Source: Levilactobacillus enshiensis
GTDB lineage: Bacteria; Bacillota; Bacilli; Lactobacillales; Lactobacillaceae
DNA: 64,000 bases
Assembly: GCF_007115095.1 (NCBI RefSeq)
Contig: NZ_SULH01000011.1
Span: 1-64,000, forward strand
Direction: 5' to 3'
The first letter of the stretch is position 1; every line of letters starts with the position of its first letter. The translations under genes and the position numbers were made by a program. Shown piece by piece: positions 51,477 to 60,891 of this stretch. The notes below the pieces were generated by a model. That model worked only from the letters and a program-made list of their open reading frames with translations, was not told the origin of the DNA and did not search any database.

Positions 51477-54400
51477 ATGTTTGTTCCGTTACAGGTCACG
51501 AGTACGTATAGCTTACTGCAGAGTAATAGTCGCATTGATGATCTCGTACAGACGGCTAAGGACCGGGGCTATCAAGCCCTCGCCCTCACGGATAAAAATG
51601 TGATGTATGGCATCGTTGCCTTCTACAATGCCTGTCAAAAAGCGGGGATCAAACCGTTGTTAGGCCTGACCCTGTCGACTCAGGGGCTGATCGATGCGAC
51701 CCAGGAACAGGATTGGCTCTTCATTGCGAGTGACTTTACGGGCTATCAGCAGCTCATGCAACTGTCGACGGCCTACCAGGTGGCCGCCGCACCTGTCAAT
51801 TTGGCTGATCAGGCCCAGTACCTGAGCCACTTGAAGGTAATCGCACCGTTAAATAGTGAGGTGCACCAGGCACTGGCTGCGGGGGATGGCGCAGCGGCCG
51901 AGCGGGTATTGACCCAGATGCGGACGTTGCTCAGCACCAACAGTCTGTTTGTCGGGACCAGTCCAGAACTCACAACCGAAACGCAACAGCAAGTTCAAAC
52001 TGTGGCGGATCAGGCGCAGGCAACGGTGGTAGCTTTGGCTCCAATTGACTATCTTAATCGGGAGGACCATTTCGCCGTGACGGTTTTACGGGCAATCGGC
52101 GCGGGTGCCACCCTGTCGGATACGGAGACGGCCCAACAAACTTTGGGGACACACTGGTTACGTCCTGCGGCTGAGCAAGCGGAGCTCTTCAACGCGGCGG
52201 GCTTGTCAGCGGCGGTCACGGCTAGCGAACAGTTGGCAGCTAGTACGGCGGTCACTTTAAAATTTCAACAACCACAATTACCACAATTTCCAACGCCGAA
52301 TCAGCAAGACTCACAGCATTACTTAAAGGAACTGTGCCAACGCGGGTTACAGTCTCGATTGCAACAGAATCAGGTAACGGACAGTGCCCCCTATCAGCAG
52401 CGCTTAGAACGCGAACTAGGCGTCATTCACCGGATGGGGTTTGATGACTATTTCCTGATTGTTTGGGACGTCATGAACTACGCTCACCGGGCCCATATTC
52501 AGACTGGTCCCGGTCGGGGATCGGCTGCCGGATCGTTAGTGGCCTATGTCTTGGCGATTACGGAAGTGGATCCGTTAGCCTACGATCTTCTATTTGAACG
52601 TTTCTTGAACGAAGAACGGGCGCAGATGCCCGATATCGATCTGGATATTCCGGATGATAAACGCGAACAGGTCTTGCAGTACGTGCATGATAAATATGGG
52701 CATGCCCGCGTCGCCCAGATCATTACGTTTGGGACGCTGGCAGCTAAAGCGGCATTACGTGACGTAGGCCGGGTACTGGGGATGGCCCCTTATGAGATGA
52801 GCGAGTGGAGTGCAGCGATTCCCAGCCAATTACACATCACGTTGCAAGCAGCATACGAGCAGTCACAGAAATTACGAAACTTAGTGGCCGACAGTGACCA
52901 AAACAAGTTGCTCTTTGATACGGCCAAACGGTTAGAAGGGTTACCGCGGAATTATTCGACCCATGCGGCCGGAATTGTTTTGAGTCAGGGCCCACTGCTG
53001 GATCTGGTGCCGCTGCAACCAGGCGGAACGGATCTGTTGATGACCCAGTACCCTAAGGATACCGTTGAGGCGGTCGGTCTGTTGAAAATGGATTTTCTGG
53101 GGTTACGAAATCTGAGTATCTTGGCCAACGCTTTGACACTGGTAAAGAAACAGACGGGGCAGACCCTCGATTTGAATCAGATCGACCTTAACGATGCGGC
53201 GACCCTGCGCCTGTTTGCACAGGGAGAGACGAACGGGGTCTTTCAGTTCGAATCGGCGGGGATCAAACGGGTCTTGCGGCAACTACGACCGGATAGCTTT
53301 GAGCTGGTCGCGGCCGTCAATGCGTTGTATCGACCGGGGCCAATGGAAAACATTGACACCTTTATTCGGCGCAAGGATGGTCAGGAGCAGGTCAACTATG
53401 CGGCGCCAGCGCTGAAGCCTATTCTGGGGCCCACATATGGCGTATTGGTCTACCAGGAACAGGTTATGCAAGTCGCCTCTGTCATGGGGGGATTCACGTT
53501 AGGCCAAGCCGATCTGTTGCGTCGCGCCATGAGTAAGAAAAAGAAGCAGACCATGGATGCCATGCAAAAGCAATTTGTAAGTGGGGCGCAGAAGTTAGGG
53601 TATGCGCCGGCAGTGGCCGAACAGGTCTTTGCCTACATGGATCGTTTTGCCAACTACGGGTTCAACCGCTCGCATGCAGTCGCATACAGTAAGCTAGCCT
53701 TTCAACTGGCTTATTTGAAGGCCCATTACCCGGGGCCATTTTACGCAGCCCTACTCAATTCGGTGATCAACGTCCCCGTTAAGACCAAGATGTATTTAAC
53801 GGAAGCTAAGCGCCACGGGGTCAACATCTTACCCCCAGACATTAACCAGTCGAGTGCTTACTTCAATCTGCGGGGCCAGGCCGTTATCTTTGGTTTGAGT
53901 TCAATCAAGGGGGTCCGGCGGGATTTCCTCAGAGAACTCCTAGCCGACCGCCATGCTAATGGGCCATTTCGTGACCTACACCAATTTCTCCAGCGAATCG
54001 ATGCGAAGTATCGGAAGGCCGACCTCCTGAATGCATTGGTCTATGCCGGAGCGTTTGATCACTTTGGCTATAACCGGGCGGAATTGATTGCGGCTTTGCC
54101 TGAATTTCTGAGCACGGTCGAGCTATCGGGAGACAATGTCGAGCTTTTCGCGGCACTCGCACCCAAGGTGACGCCGAAGCCAGATCTGGATCTGATGACG
54201 AAATTGACGCAAGAGGAAGCCGTGCTGGGAGCTTATTTATCGGGCCATCCGGTCGAACAGTACCGACCACTTGCCAAGAAGATTCAGGCGCAACCGGTCA
54301 GTGACCTGACCGTCGATGCCCGTGTCAGCGTGATCGTTTATGTGACTAAGATTCGGACGATTCGAACGAAGCGCGGTGAACCCATGGCATTTGTGACCGG

Positions 54401-54827
54401 GAGTGATGAGACGGCTGAAATCAGTCTCACGATTTTTCCCAACCTGTACCGGCAGGCCAGCACCTGGTTGGCGACGGACCAGGTCATCGTTGTTCAGGGC
54501 AAGGTCGAACGGCAGCGGGGCCTGCAGATCGTCGTTGATCGTGTGACGCCTGCAGCCCAGATGCAACCCAGTGCGCCCCAGGCCTTACCTCAGGGAGCAC
54601 GCTGGTTCGTACGGGTCGATTCGCAGCACGATGAACGAACGATTGCTGCAAAACTGGGCCAATTTCTGGTGGCGCATAGTGGCCCCGTGCCGGTCATTGT
54701 GTACCAGCCCCAGACGGATCAGAAGCGCGTTCTCCCGAAGTCCCAATGGTTACGGGGGGATGTCCAGTTACAAGCAGCATTGGAAGAGCTAATGGGTAGC
54801 GGAAATGTTGTTTTCCAAAATGGATAG
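51477..54827 (+). CDS. dnaE: DNA polymerase III alpha subunit DnaE
   Basis: A 1116-residue replicative polymerase of the DnaE type, used with PolC in Firmicutes for extending primers. PHP domain about 1-210; polymerase core with the catalytic aspartates in MPDIDLDIPD; a finger region GPGRGSAAGSLVAY; helix-hairpin-helix and a C-terminal OB-fold (about 960-1040). In the PHP domain the usual H-x-D-Y-S reads T-S-T-Y-S and the T-D-H of the next motif reads T-D-K, so the metal site looks lost. ATG 51477 lies nine bases after AAAGGAG; upstream GTG 51468 is less likely. Confidence 0.96.
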   Translation: MFVPLQVTSTYSLLQSNSRIDDLVQTAKDRGYQALALTDKNVMYGIVAFYNACQKAGIKPLLGLTLSTQGLIDATQEQDWLFIASDFTGYQQLMQLSTAYQVAAAPVNLADQAQYLSHLKVIAPLNSEVHQALAAGDGAAAERVLTQMRTLLSTNSLFVGTSPELTTETQQQVQTVADQAQATVVALAPIDYLNREDHFAVTVLRAIGAGATLSDTETAQQTLGTHWLRPAAEQAELFNAAGLSAAVTASEQLAASTAVTLKFQQPQLPQFPTPNQQDSQHYLKELCQRGLQSRLQQNQVTDSAPYQQRLERELGVIHRMGFDDYFLIVWDVMNYAHRAHIQTGPGRGSAAGSLVAYVLAITEVDPLAYDLLFERFLNEERAQMPDIDLDIPDDKREQVLQYVHDKYGHARVAQIITFGTLAAKAALRDVGRVLGMAPYEMSEWSAAIPSQLHITLQAAYEQSQKLRNLVADSDQNKLLFDTAKRLEGLPRNYSTHAAGIVLSQGPLLDLVPLQPGGTDLLMTQYPKDTVEAVGLLKMDFLGLRNLSILANALTLVKKQTGQTLDLNQIDLNDAATLRLFAQGETNGVFQFESAGIKRVLRQLRPDSFELVAAVNALYRPGPMENIDTFIRRKDGQEQVNYAAPALKPILGPTYGVLVYQEQVMQVASVMGGFTLGQADLLRRAMSKKKKQTMDAMQKQFVSGAQKLGYAPAVAEQVFAYMDRFANYGFNRSHAVAYSKLAFQLAYLKAHYPGPFYAALLNSVINVPVKTKMYLTEAKRHGVNILPPDINQSSAYFNLRGQAVIFGLSSIKGVRRDFLRELLADRHANGPFRDLHQFLQRIDAKYRKADLLNALVYAGAFDHFGYNRAELIAALPEFLSTVELSGDNVELFAALAPKVTPKPDLDLMTKLTQEEAVLGAYLSGHPVEQYRPLAKKIQAQPVSDLTVDARVSVIVYVTKIRTIRTKRGEPMAFVTGSDETAEISLTIFPNLYRQASTWLATDQVIVVQGKVERQRGLQIVVDRVTPAAQMQPSAPQALPQGARWFVRVDSQHDERTIAAKLGQFLVAHSGPVPVIVYQPQTDQKRVLPKSQWLRGDVQLQAALEELMGSGNVVFQNG

Positions 54828-54850
54828 ACCGATTTAACTAAAAATACTTC

Positions 54851-54887
54851 TAGACTATTTATACTAGCGTTGGTATGATTATACCAA
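54851..54887 (+). promoter_or_regulatory. promoter and palindromic operator of the transaldolase-family gene
   Basis: TAGACT (54851-54856), 17 bases, TATGAT (54874-54879) with TGG just before it. A perfect palindrome TTGGTAT-GATT-ATACCAA (54870-54887) overlaps the -10 box, which suggests repression by a dimeric regulator. Confidence 0.6.
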
Positions 54888-54922
54888 TGATTTAATATAA
54901 CGACTTTGGAGGTATTTTTTTA

Positions 54923-55651
54923 ATGCAATTAACTGTGAAGATTTATTCCGATGGGGCGGAATTATCCGCCATGAAAGACGTCGCTGCTAAGGGACTTGTC
55001 GAAGGGTTCACCACGAACCCCAGTCTGATGAAGGCAGCGGGCATCACTGACTACTTGGCCTTTGCTAAGGCGGCCGTGGCTGCGTTCCCTGACCGGTCAA
55101 TCAGTTTTGAGGTTTTTGGCAATACGCCTGCCCGGATGTTGGCCGAGGCTAAGGTTTTAGCCGCCTTAGGTCCCCATGTCGCCGTTAAGGTCCCCGTGAT
55201 TCGGGCCAACGGTGAAGATAATGCTGAAGTGATTCATCAACTTTCGCTGGCGGGCGTTAAGGTCAACGTCACGGCCATTACGACGCTGTCACAGGTCAAG
55301 TTGGCGGTGGATGCCCTAGATCCCGAGGTGGGCGGTATCGTGTCCGTCTTCGCTGGACGCATCGCAGATACCGGGGTCAATCCGTTACCGGTCATGACGC
55401 AAGCAGCGACACTGTGTCATACTAAGCCCAACGTGGAATTACTCTGGGCAAGTACGCGGGAGGTCTTCAACATTGTTCAAGCTGATCAGACGGGGTGCGA
55501 CATCATTACCGTACCCCCCAAGATTTTAGGTAAATTGAGCAAGTTCGACACGCCAGCACTTCAAGTTTCAGTAGACACGGTCAAAACGTTTGATCATGAT
55601 ATCGCGGAATTAGGATTTACAATTCCGGTCGATTCGGTTGTGACGAAGTAG
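54923..55651 (+). CDS. transaldolase / fructose-6-phosphate aldolase family protein
   Basis: A 242-residue TIM-barrel enzyme of the small transaldolase (TalC/MipB) group. The Schiff-base Lys is in VAVKVPVI (about residue 89), preceded by ISFEVFGNT. The N-terminus has GFTTNPSL, the phosphate-binding opening, and ITALMTLSQ-like TAITTLSQVKLA. It could interconvert pentose and hexose phosphates or split fructose 6-phosphate. It sits between dnaE and pyk, where pfkA lies in homofermentative lactobacilli. AGGAGG-like GGAGG precedes the ATG; its own promoter and operator suggest separate control. Confidence 0.88.
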   Translation: MQLTVKIYSDGAELSAMKDVAAKGLVEGFTTNPSLMKAAGITDYLAFAKAAVAAFPDRSISFEVFGNTPARMLAEAKVLAALGPHVAVKVPVIRANGEDNAEVIHQLSLAGVKVNVTAITTLSQVKLAVDALDPEVGGIVSVFAGRIADTGVNPLPVMTQAATLCHTKPNVELLWASTREVFNIVQADQTGCDIITVPPKILGKLSKFDTPALQVSVDTVKTFDHDIAELGFTIPVDSVVTK

Positions 55652-55670
55652 AATATTTTTATCCGTAACA

Positions 55671-55706
55671 TAACCTGTTAGTTATCAAACTAGCAGGTTT
55701 TAACTT
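55671..55706 (+). terminator. terminator after the transaldolase-family gene
   Basis: AACCTGTTAGT / ACTAGCAGGTT with one mismatch, followed by TTAACTTT. Moderate T-run. Confidence 0.65.
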
Positions 55707-55728
55707 TCTATGAGGCCCCGCAGCTGTA

Positions 55729-55742
55729 AGAAAACGCTTACT
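55729..55742. promoter_or_regulatory. candidate cre (CcpA) site upstream of pyk
   Basis: AGAAAACGCTTACT; its complement AGTAAGCGTTTTCT matches the cre consensus TGNAARCGNWWWCA at 12 of 14 positions, the mismatches being the outermost bases. About 170 bases upstream of the pyk start codon. Confidence 0.5.
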
Positions 55743-55911
55743 TTGATAATTTGTCCACAAAGTAGCGAAAAAGAGGGAAACATAGCAGACATAAATTTTT
55801 AAAAGTGATAGAATAATTTTGGAATCAAATTTGTGCCGAAACTTTTCGCTTGTCAATTTTTAGTTAAATTGATGAACAGTTCGTGCCAATTCTAAAGGAG
55901 AGATTTTTCTA

Positions 55912-57669
55912 ATGAAGAAAACCAAGATCGTAAGTACCCTTGGTCCTGCAAGTACTGACGTTGATACGATTGTTAAGTTGATCGAATCTGGCGCCAACAT
56001 CTTCCGGTTCAACTTTTCACATGGTGACCATGAAGAACACTTAGGCCGTTTGGAGAATGTCCACAAGGCTGAAAAGATTACTGGTAAGACCGTTGGTATC
56101 ATGTTAGATACTAAGGGTGCCGAAATTCGGACCACTGTTGAAAAGGGCGGCAAGCTCAACTTCAAGACTGGTGACGTTTTCCGGATTTCCATGGACGACT
56201 CACTCGAAGGAACCAAGGAAAAGATTGCTGTTACTTACCCTGGCTTGTTTGATGACGTTCACGAAGGCGGCCACGTCTTATTCGATGATGGTTTATTAGA
56301 TACTGTCGTTGAAAAGAAGGATGACGCAACTAAGGAATTAGTTGTTACTGTTCAAAACGACGGTGTATTGGGTTCTCGTAAGGGTGTTAACGCACCTGGT
56401 GTTTCCATCAACTTACCTGGGATCACTGAAAAGGACTCCGATGACATTCGCTTTGGTTTGGACCACGAAATCAACTTCATCGCTGCTTCATTCGTTCGGA
56501 AGCCACAAGATGTCATGGACATCCGTGAACTCCTCGAAGAAAAGCACATGGAACACGTTCAAATCTTCCCTAAGATCGAATCTCAAGAAGGTATCAACAA
56601 CTTTGATGACATCATCAAGGTTTCCGATGGTTTAATGGTTGCTCGTGGTGACATGGGTGTCGAAATTCCAACGGAAAACGTACCTTTGGTTCAAAAGGCT
56701 TTGATCAAGAAGTGCAACATCTTAGGCAAGCCAGTTATCACGGCTACGCAAATGTTGGACTCCATGCAAGAAAACCCACGTCCTACCCGTGCCGAAGCAT
56801 CTGACGTTGCCAACGCTGTCTTTGACGGTACTGACGCAACCATGCTTTCTGGTGAAAGTGCTAACGGTGAATACCCAGTAGAATCCGTTGCAACGATGAA
56901 CCGGATCGACATCAAGGCTGAAAATGCTTTGAAGGAATTTGGTCGTGACAACTTAGACTTCGATAACGGTGACGTTACTGAATCTATCGGTGCTTCTGTT
57001 GCTCGGGTTGCTAACGAATTGGGCGTTAAGACCATCGTTGCTGCAACTGAAAGTGGCTACACCGCTAAGATGATTTCTAAGTACCGGCCAAATGCTGATA
57101 TCTTAGCTGTTACCTTTGACGACCGGACCCGTCGTGGTTTGATGGTCAACTGGGGTGTTTACCCAATCGTTACCGAAAAGCCTTCAAACACTGATGAAAT
57201 GTTTGATTTAGCAGCTGCTAAGGCTGTTGAAACTGGCTTAGCCAAGGAAGGCGACCTGATCTTGATCACCGCTGGTGTGCCAGTTGGCGAACGTGGGACG
57301 ACTAATTTGATGAAGATCCAATTAATCGGCTCAAAGTTAGTTCAAGGCCAAGGTGTCGGTGACGACACTGTTATCGGTAAGGCAATCATTGCCAACACCG
57401 CTGCCGAAGCTAACGCTAAAGTCGTTGAAGGTGGTATCTTGATTGCTAAGAACACCGACAAAGACTACTTGCCAGCTATCGAAAAGTCTAGCGCCGTTAT
57501 CGTTGAAAACGGTGGGTTGACTTCTCATGCTGCTGTTGTTGGAATTTCCATGGGGATTCCTGTTATCGTTGGTGCCGTTGGCGCTAGCGACAAGATCTCC
57601 GATGGCGAATTGATCACCGTTGACTCACGTCGCGGTATCGTTTACCACGGTGCTTCCAACGCGCTTTAA
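55912..57669 (+). CDS. pyk: pyruvate kinase
   Basis: A 585-residue glycolytic enzyme converting PEP and ADP to pyruvate and ATP. TIM barrel with RFNFSHG, MLDTKGAEIRT, KIESQEG and MVARGDMGVEI; a B domain inserted at about 70-170; and an extra C-terminal PEP-utilising mobile domain (from about 505; GGLTSHAAVVGISMGIPVIVG), standard in Bacillales and lactobacilli. Codon use is markedly biased towards preferred codons, indicating high expression. pfkA, usually just upstream, is absent. AAAGGAG precedes the ATG. Confidence 0.97.
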   Translation: MKKTKIVSTLGPASTDVDTIVKLIESGANIFRFNFSHGDHEEHLGRLENVHKAEKITGKTVGIMLDTKGAEIRTTVEKGGKLNFKTGDVFRISMDDSLEGTKEKIAVTYPGLFDDVHEGGHVLFDDGLLDTVVEKKDDATKELVVTVQNDGVLGSRKGVNAPGVSINLPGITEKDSDDIRFGLDHEINFIAASFVRKPQDVMDIRELLEEKHMEHVQIFPKIESQEGINNFDDIIKVSDGLMVARGDMGVEIPTENVPLVQKALIKKCNILGKPVITATQMLDSMQENPRPTRAEASDVANAVFDGTDATMLSGESANGEYPVESVATMNRIDIKAENALKEFGRDNLDFDNGDVTESIGASVARVANELGVKTIVAATESGYTAKMISKYRPNADILAVTFDDRTRRGLMVNWGVYPIVTEKPSNTDEMFDLAAAKAVETGLAKEGDLILITAGVPVGERGTTNLMKIQLIGSKLVQGQGVGDDTVIGKAIIANTAAEANAKVVEGGILIAKNTDKDYLPAIEKSSAVIVENGGLTSHAAVVGISMGIPVIVGAVGASDKISDGELITVDSRRGIVYHGASNAL

Positions 57670-57688
57670 TAAGAGATAAACCTGTTAT

Positions 57689-57722
57689 GAAAAACGGACC
57701 CTCTGTCGGGGGTCCGTTTTTT
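57689..57722 (+). terminator. terminator after pyk
   Basis: AAAAACGGACCC / GGGTCCGTTTTTT with a short loop; a strong stem 20 bases after the stop. Confidence 0.93.
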
Positions 57723-57913
57723 GCTGTCCACCAGTTTAACCGCTCGGTAAGGTACTAATTTGGCTCAGGCTAGCAATGGTCGAGATGGTCACTATTTGGG
57801 GTTAGATTAAAAATTTGTCAGAATTAGGCTCGCTAGTTCGGCCGTTTCCGTGTAAAATATAAACTAGACACTTTTGGACGGTAAACTGGGAAACCAGTAG
57901 AATTGAGGAGATT

Positions 57914-58810
57914 ATGGAAGAACTATTAGGCCGCATCATCGCGGGAAAAGTTACCGATGAAAATGAACAGGATTACTTCGTACAAGTTGATGGGACGACC
58001 TTTCGTCTCGATAAGGGCGAAATCGAAAAACCACTAAAACTAGGTGCGACGTTTAAAGGATTTGCGTACGAAAACGAGGGTCACGATTTACAGATTACGC
58101 GCAACGCCCCTCAGGTGCAGGTTGATCACTATGGTTTTGGGACCGTTGTGCGGACACAACGGACACTAGGGGTCTTTGTGAACATTGGCTTACCTAACAA
58201 GGACGTCGTGGTGTCATTAGATGATCTCCCAGATATGATGGAACTCTGGCCACAACAAGGGGATCGGCTTTTGATTGCCCTGCGCGAAGATGCTAAGCAA
58301 CGATTGTGGGGCGTGTTAGCCGATGGTGAAGTCTACCAAGCCATCGCCCAGCCGGCGAAGAAGCACATGCAAAACGCCAATGTCATTGCGACGGCTTACC
58401 AATTGAAGTTGGTGGGGACGCGCGTGATGACTGATCACTACGAGTTAGGCTTCATTCACCCATCTGAACGGGAAACGGAACCTCGCTTGGGTGAAGAGCT
58501 ACATGCTCGGGTGATTGGTGTTCGTGAAGACGGTACACTGAACCTGTCGTTACGGCCACGAACCTATGAGGCCATTGATGACGATGCAGCCATGTTATAC
58601 GCAGCACTACAACACTCTGAAGATGGTCACTTAGACTTTAGTGATAAGTCCGATCCCGCTGCCATCAAGGCCTATTTCGGAATCAGCAAAGGACAATTCA
58701 AGCGGGCCATTGGTCATTTGTTAAAGGACCGTCAGATTACCCAACATGATGGTCAACTCTGGTTAGTCAGTGCCGAAACGGAACCGAGTGAGACGACGAC
58801 CGAAGACTAG
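57914..58810 (+). CDS. cvfB: S1 RNA-binding protein of the CvfB family
   Basis: A 298-residue RNA-binding regulator. Three S1-like OB domains at about 1-60, 67-130 (GFGTVVRTQRTLGVFVNIGLPNKDVVVSL) and 145-215 (GFIHPSERETEPRLGEELHARVIGVREDGTLNLSLRPR), and a winged-helix domain (about 230-285; AAIKAYFGISKGQFKRAIGHLLKD). The S. aureus homologue affects virulence gene expression post-transcriptionally; here a general RNA role is inferred. GAGGAG lies before the ATG. xerD follows 11 bases later. Confidence 0.93.
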   Translation: MEELLGRIIAGKVTDENEQDYFVQVDGTTFRLDKGEIEKPLKLGATFKGFAYENEGHDLQITRNAPQVQVDHYGFGTVVRTQRTLGVFVNIGLPNKDVVVSLDDLPDMMELWPQQGDRLLIALREDAKQRLWGVLADGEVYQAIAQPAKKHMQNANVIATAYQLKLVGTRVMTDHYELGFIHPSERETEPRLGEELHARVIGVREDGTLNLSLRPRTYEAIDDDAAMLYAALQHSEDGHLDFSDKSDPAAIKAYFGISKGQFKRAIGHLLKDRQITQHDGQLWLVSAETEPSETTTED

Positions 58811-58821
58811 GAGGTCTGGCC

Positions 58822-59718
58822 ATGACCGTTTTAGAGAATCAGACGGCAGACTTTGCCCACTATTTGACTGTGGAACAGGGATTAGCTGTTAATTCGGTCA
58901 CGAGTTATACGCAAGAACTACACAACTTCAGCCATTACCTGACGAGTAAAGGCGTCTTGGACTTTAAGCAGGTGGATCGACTGCAACTTATGGCCTATCT
59001 AAGTGCGTTGACCGTGGCAGGGAAGTCACGTAATTCGGTGATTCATGCCGTCTCGGCGTTACGAAAATTCTATCGTTATCTGGTACAGACACATCAACTA
59101 ACGGTCAATCCCATGGCAAACATTGCGGCGCCTAAGCATGCGGAACATTTACCGGCTGTTTTGACGGTTGCGGAGGTGGATCGCTTGCTCGCAGCGCCGG
59201 ATACGACCAATAAATACGGCCTCAGGGATCGGGCCATTTTAGAAGTGATGTACGCTACCGGGTTACGGGTCAGTGAATTGGTTCACCTCAAGCTGGCGGA
59301 TCTCCATTTGGAAATGGGGTTGATCCAGACGCTGGGTAAGGGTGACAAGGAGCGCATCATTCCCATCGGCGATGTTGCGACTGACTGGATCAACCAGTAT
59401 CTTCAGACGAGTCGGCCGGTCTTACTGAAACAGCGGACGAGTCCCTATCTATTTTTAAATGGTCACGGTGGGGGCTTGAGTCGTCAGGCAATTTGGCAAA
59501 AAATCAAGAAGTATGTGGCGTTGACGGGGATTCAAAAGGACGTGACACCCCATACACTACGGCATTCGTTTGCAACGCATATTTTAGAAAACGGGGCTGA
59601 CTTGCGGGTGGTGCAGGAACTTCTGGGCCACGCGGACATTACCACGACACAGATCTACACGCATATTTCAAAGAAACGCTTAAAGAATGTTTATGATCAG
59701 TACCATCCTCGGGCCTAG
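58822..59718 (+). CDS. xerD: site-specific tyrosine recombinase XerD
   Basis: A 298-residue recombinase resolving chromosome dimers. An N-terminal SAM-like DNA-binding domain (about 8-90) and a catalytic domain with Arg in ATGLRVSELVHL, Lys in TLGKGDKERIIPI, HTLRHSFATH, His/Trp position HADITTTQ, and the nucleophile Tyr in QIYTHISKK. All catalytic residues are present. The position between cvfB and ribT-scpAB is the conserved chromosomal context, so this is the housekeeping XerD and not an integrase of a mobile element. Confidence 0.94.
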   Translation: MTVLENQTADFAHYLTVEQGLAVNSVTSYTQELHNFSHYLTSKGVLDFKQVDRLQLMAYLSALTVAGKSRNSVIHAVSALRKFYRYLVQTHQLTVNPMANIAAPKHAEHLPAVLTVAEVDRLLAAPDTTNKYGLRDRAILEVMYATGLRVSELVHLKLADLHLEMGLIQTLGKGDKERIIPIGDVATDWINQYLQTSRPVLLKQRTSPYLFLNGHGGGLSRQAIWQKIKKYVALTGIQKDVTPHTLRHSFATHILENGADLRVVQELLGHADITTTQIYTHISKKRLKNVYDQYHPRA

Positions 59719-59747
59719 GAGCGAGGACGGGGAACGGAGGCGGACGC

Positions 59748-60122
59748 ATGTTATTGAAATACCGATCAGATTACCAAAAAATCGCGATGGGCCTGATGAG
59801 CCTACTTCCGAGCTTCAAAGACTGGGACCGACTCCAACGTGAATTGGCCTGGTATCAGGGCGGGGAAGATCGGACCCTGTACCTGTGGAAAGATGAACAC
59901 GATGACTTTGCTGGCGCCGTGGGCACTGAAACGCAGGGTGACTACCTGATCGTTCGGTTGATCACGCTAATGCCAGATAAGCAGTCGCCTTTGAACAATC
60001 GGCGAATGTTGGACCAGCTCGCTGCGTTAGCATCTAAGAAGCGACTGATGGGGACCTTGAATACGGCGAAAACGATTGCGGACTGGGAGTATCATCATGG
60101 ACAAAAACAAGACAACGACTGA
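59748..60122 (+). CDS. ribT: RibT-like protein
   Basis: A 124-residue protein similar in length and position (just before scpA) to B. subtilis RibT, a GNAT-fold protein of the riboflavin operon. Features: MLLKYRSDYQKIAMGLMSLLP at the start, DFAGAVGTE and LIVRLITLMPDKQSPLNNRRMLDQL. Here no riboflavin biosynthesis genes accompany it, although the transporter ribU lies about 2.3 kb downstream. The acetyl-CoA-binding motif is not obvious, so function is uncertain. Its end overlaps scpA by 26 bases. Confidence 0.82.
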   Translation: MLLKYRSDYQKIAMGLMSLLPSFKDWDRLQRELAWYQGGEDRTLYLWKDEHDDFAGAVGTETQGDYLIVRLITLMPDKQSPLNNRRMLDQLAALASKKRLMGTLNTAKTIADWEYHHGQKQDND

Positions 60123-60891
60123 TGGCCAGCCACTGATTCAAGTCAGTGACTTCGAGGGCCCTTTGGATCTATTGCTACATTTGATCAAGACAAATAAAAT
60201 GGACATCTATGATATTCGCATTACGACCATTACCAGCCAATACCTGACGTACCTGCATCAGATGCAGACGTTACGGCTCGACATTGCCGGGGAATACTTC
60301 GTGATGGCGGCAACCCTGATGGCGATTAAGGCAAAATTATTGTTGCCCAAGCCACAGACGATTGAACCACAGGATGATGCGGAGATGGGCGATCCTCGAG
60401 AAGAGCTGGTCAATCAATTGCTGGAATATCAACGCTATAAGCAAGCAGCGCAGGCCTTGAAGGAACTGGCAGTTGCCCGACAGCATCACTTTACGCGGCC
60501 AGCTATGGCGGTTCCAGAAGATACAACGGTTACCGTAGCGTTGGGATTACAAACCAGTGATCTACAGGCAGCGTTGGTTCGGCTAATGCAGCAGACGACT
60601 CGAGCGAAACCAGTCACCCAAAGCATTCAGGAAGAACACTTTACAATTAAAGATCAGATGGTAACGGTTCTGGCCCGTTTGGAGCACGCACATGGTCCAA
60701 TCGCCTTTGACCACTTGCTGGGACATGTTCCGGCGATGGAAGAGGTCGTGACGACCTTTCTGGCCGTTTTAGAGCTTGCCAGACAGCGGCAGGTTGCGTT
60801 GACCCAAGTAAGTCGCTTGTTACCATTGCAGGTCAATTTTTTAAAGCTGAAAGGAAGGTATGCCACCGATGTCACCTCTGGCACAGATTGA
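60097..60891 (+). CDS. scpA: segregation and condensation protein A
   Basis: A 264-residue kleisin of the SMC-ScpAB condensin complex. The N-terminal SMC-binding region has [22 protein letters not shown], followed by [20 protein letters not shown]; the C-terminal winged helix is at about 195-255. I chose ATG 60097 with GGGAG upstream; the frame is open earlier but overlaps ribT further. Its 3' end overlaps scpB by about 23 bases, coupling the partners. Confidence 0.95.
   Translation: MDKNKTTTDGQPLIQVSDFEGPLDLLLHLIKTNKMDIYDIRITTITSQYLTYLHQMQTLRLDIAGEYFVMAATLMAIKAKLLLPKPQTIEPQDDAEMGDPREELVNQLLEYQRYKQAAQALKELAVARQHHFTRPAMAVPEDTTVTVALGLQTSDLQAALVRLMQQTTRAKPVTQSIQEEHFTIKDQMVTVLARLEHAHGPIAFDHLLGHVPAMEEVVTTFLAVLELARQRQVALTQVSRLLPLQVNFLKLKGRYATDVTSGTD

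Noticed and set aside
58822-59718. Tyrosine recombinase as an integrase of a mobile element
   Set aside because: The neighbours cvfB and ribT-scpAB are the standard chromosomal context of xerD and no attachment repeats flank it.
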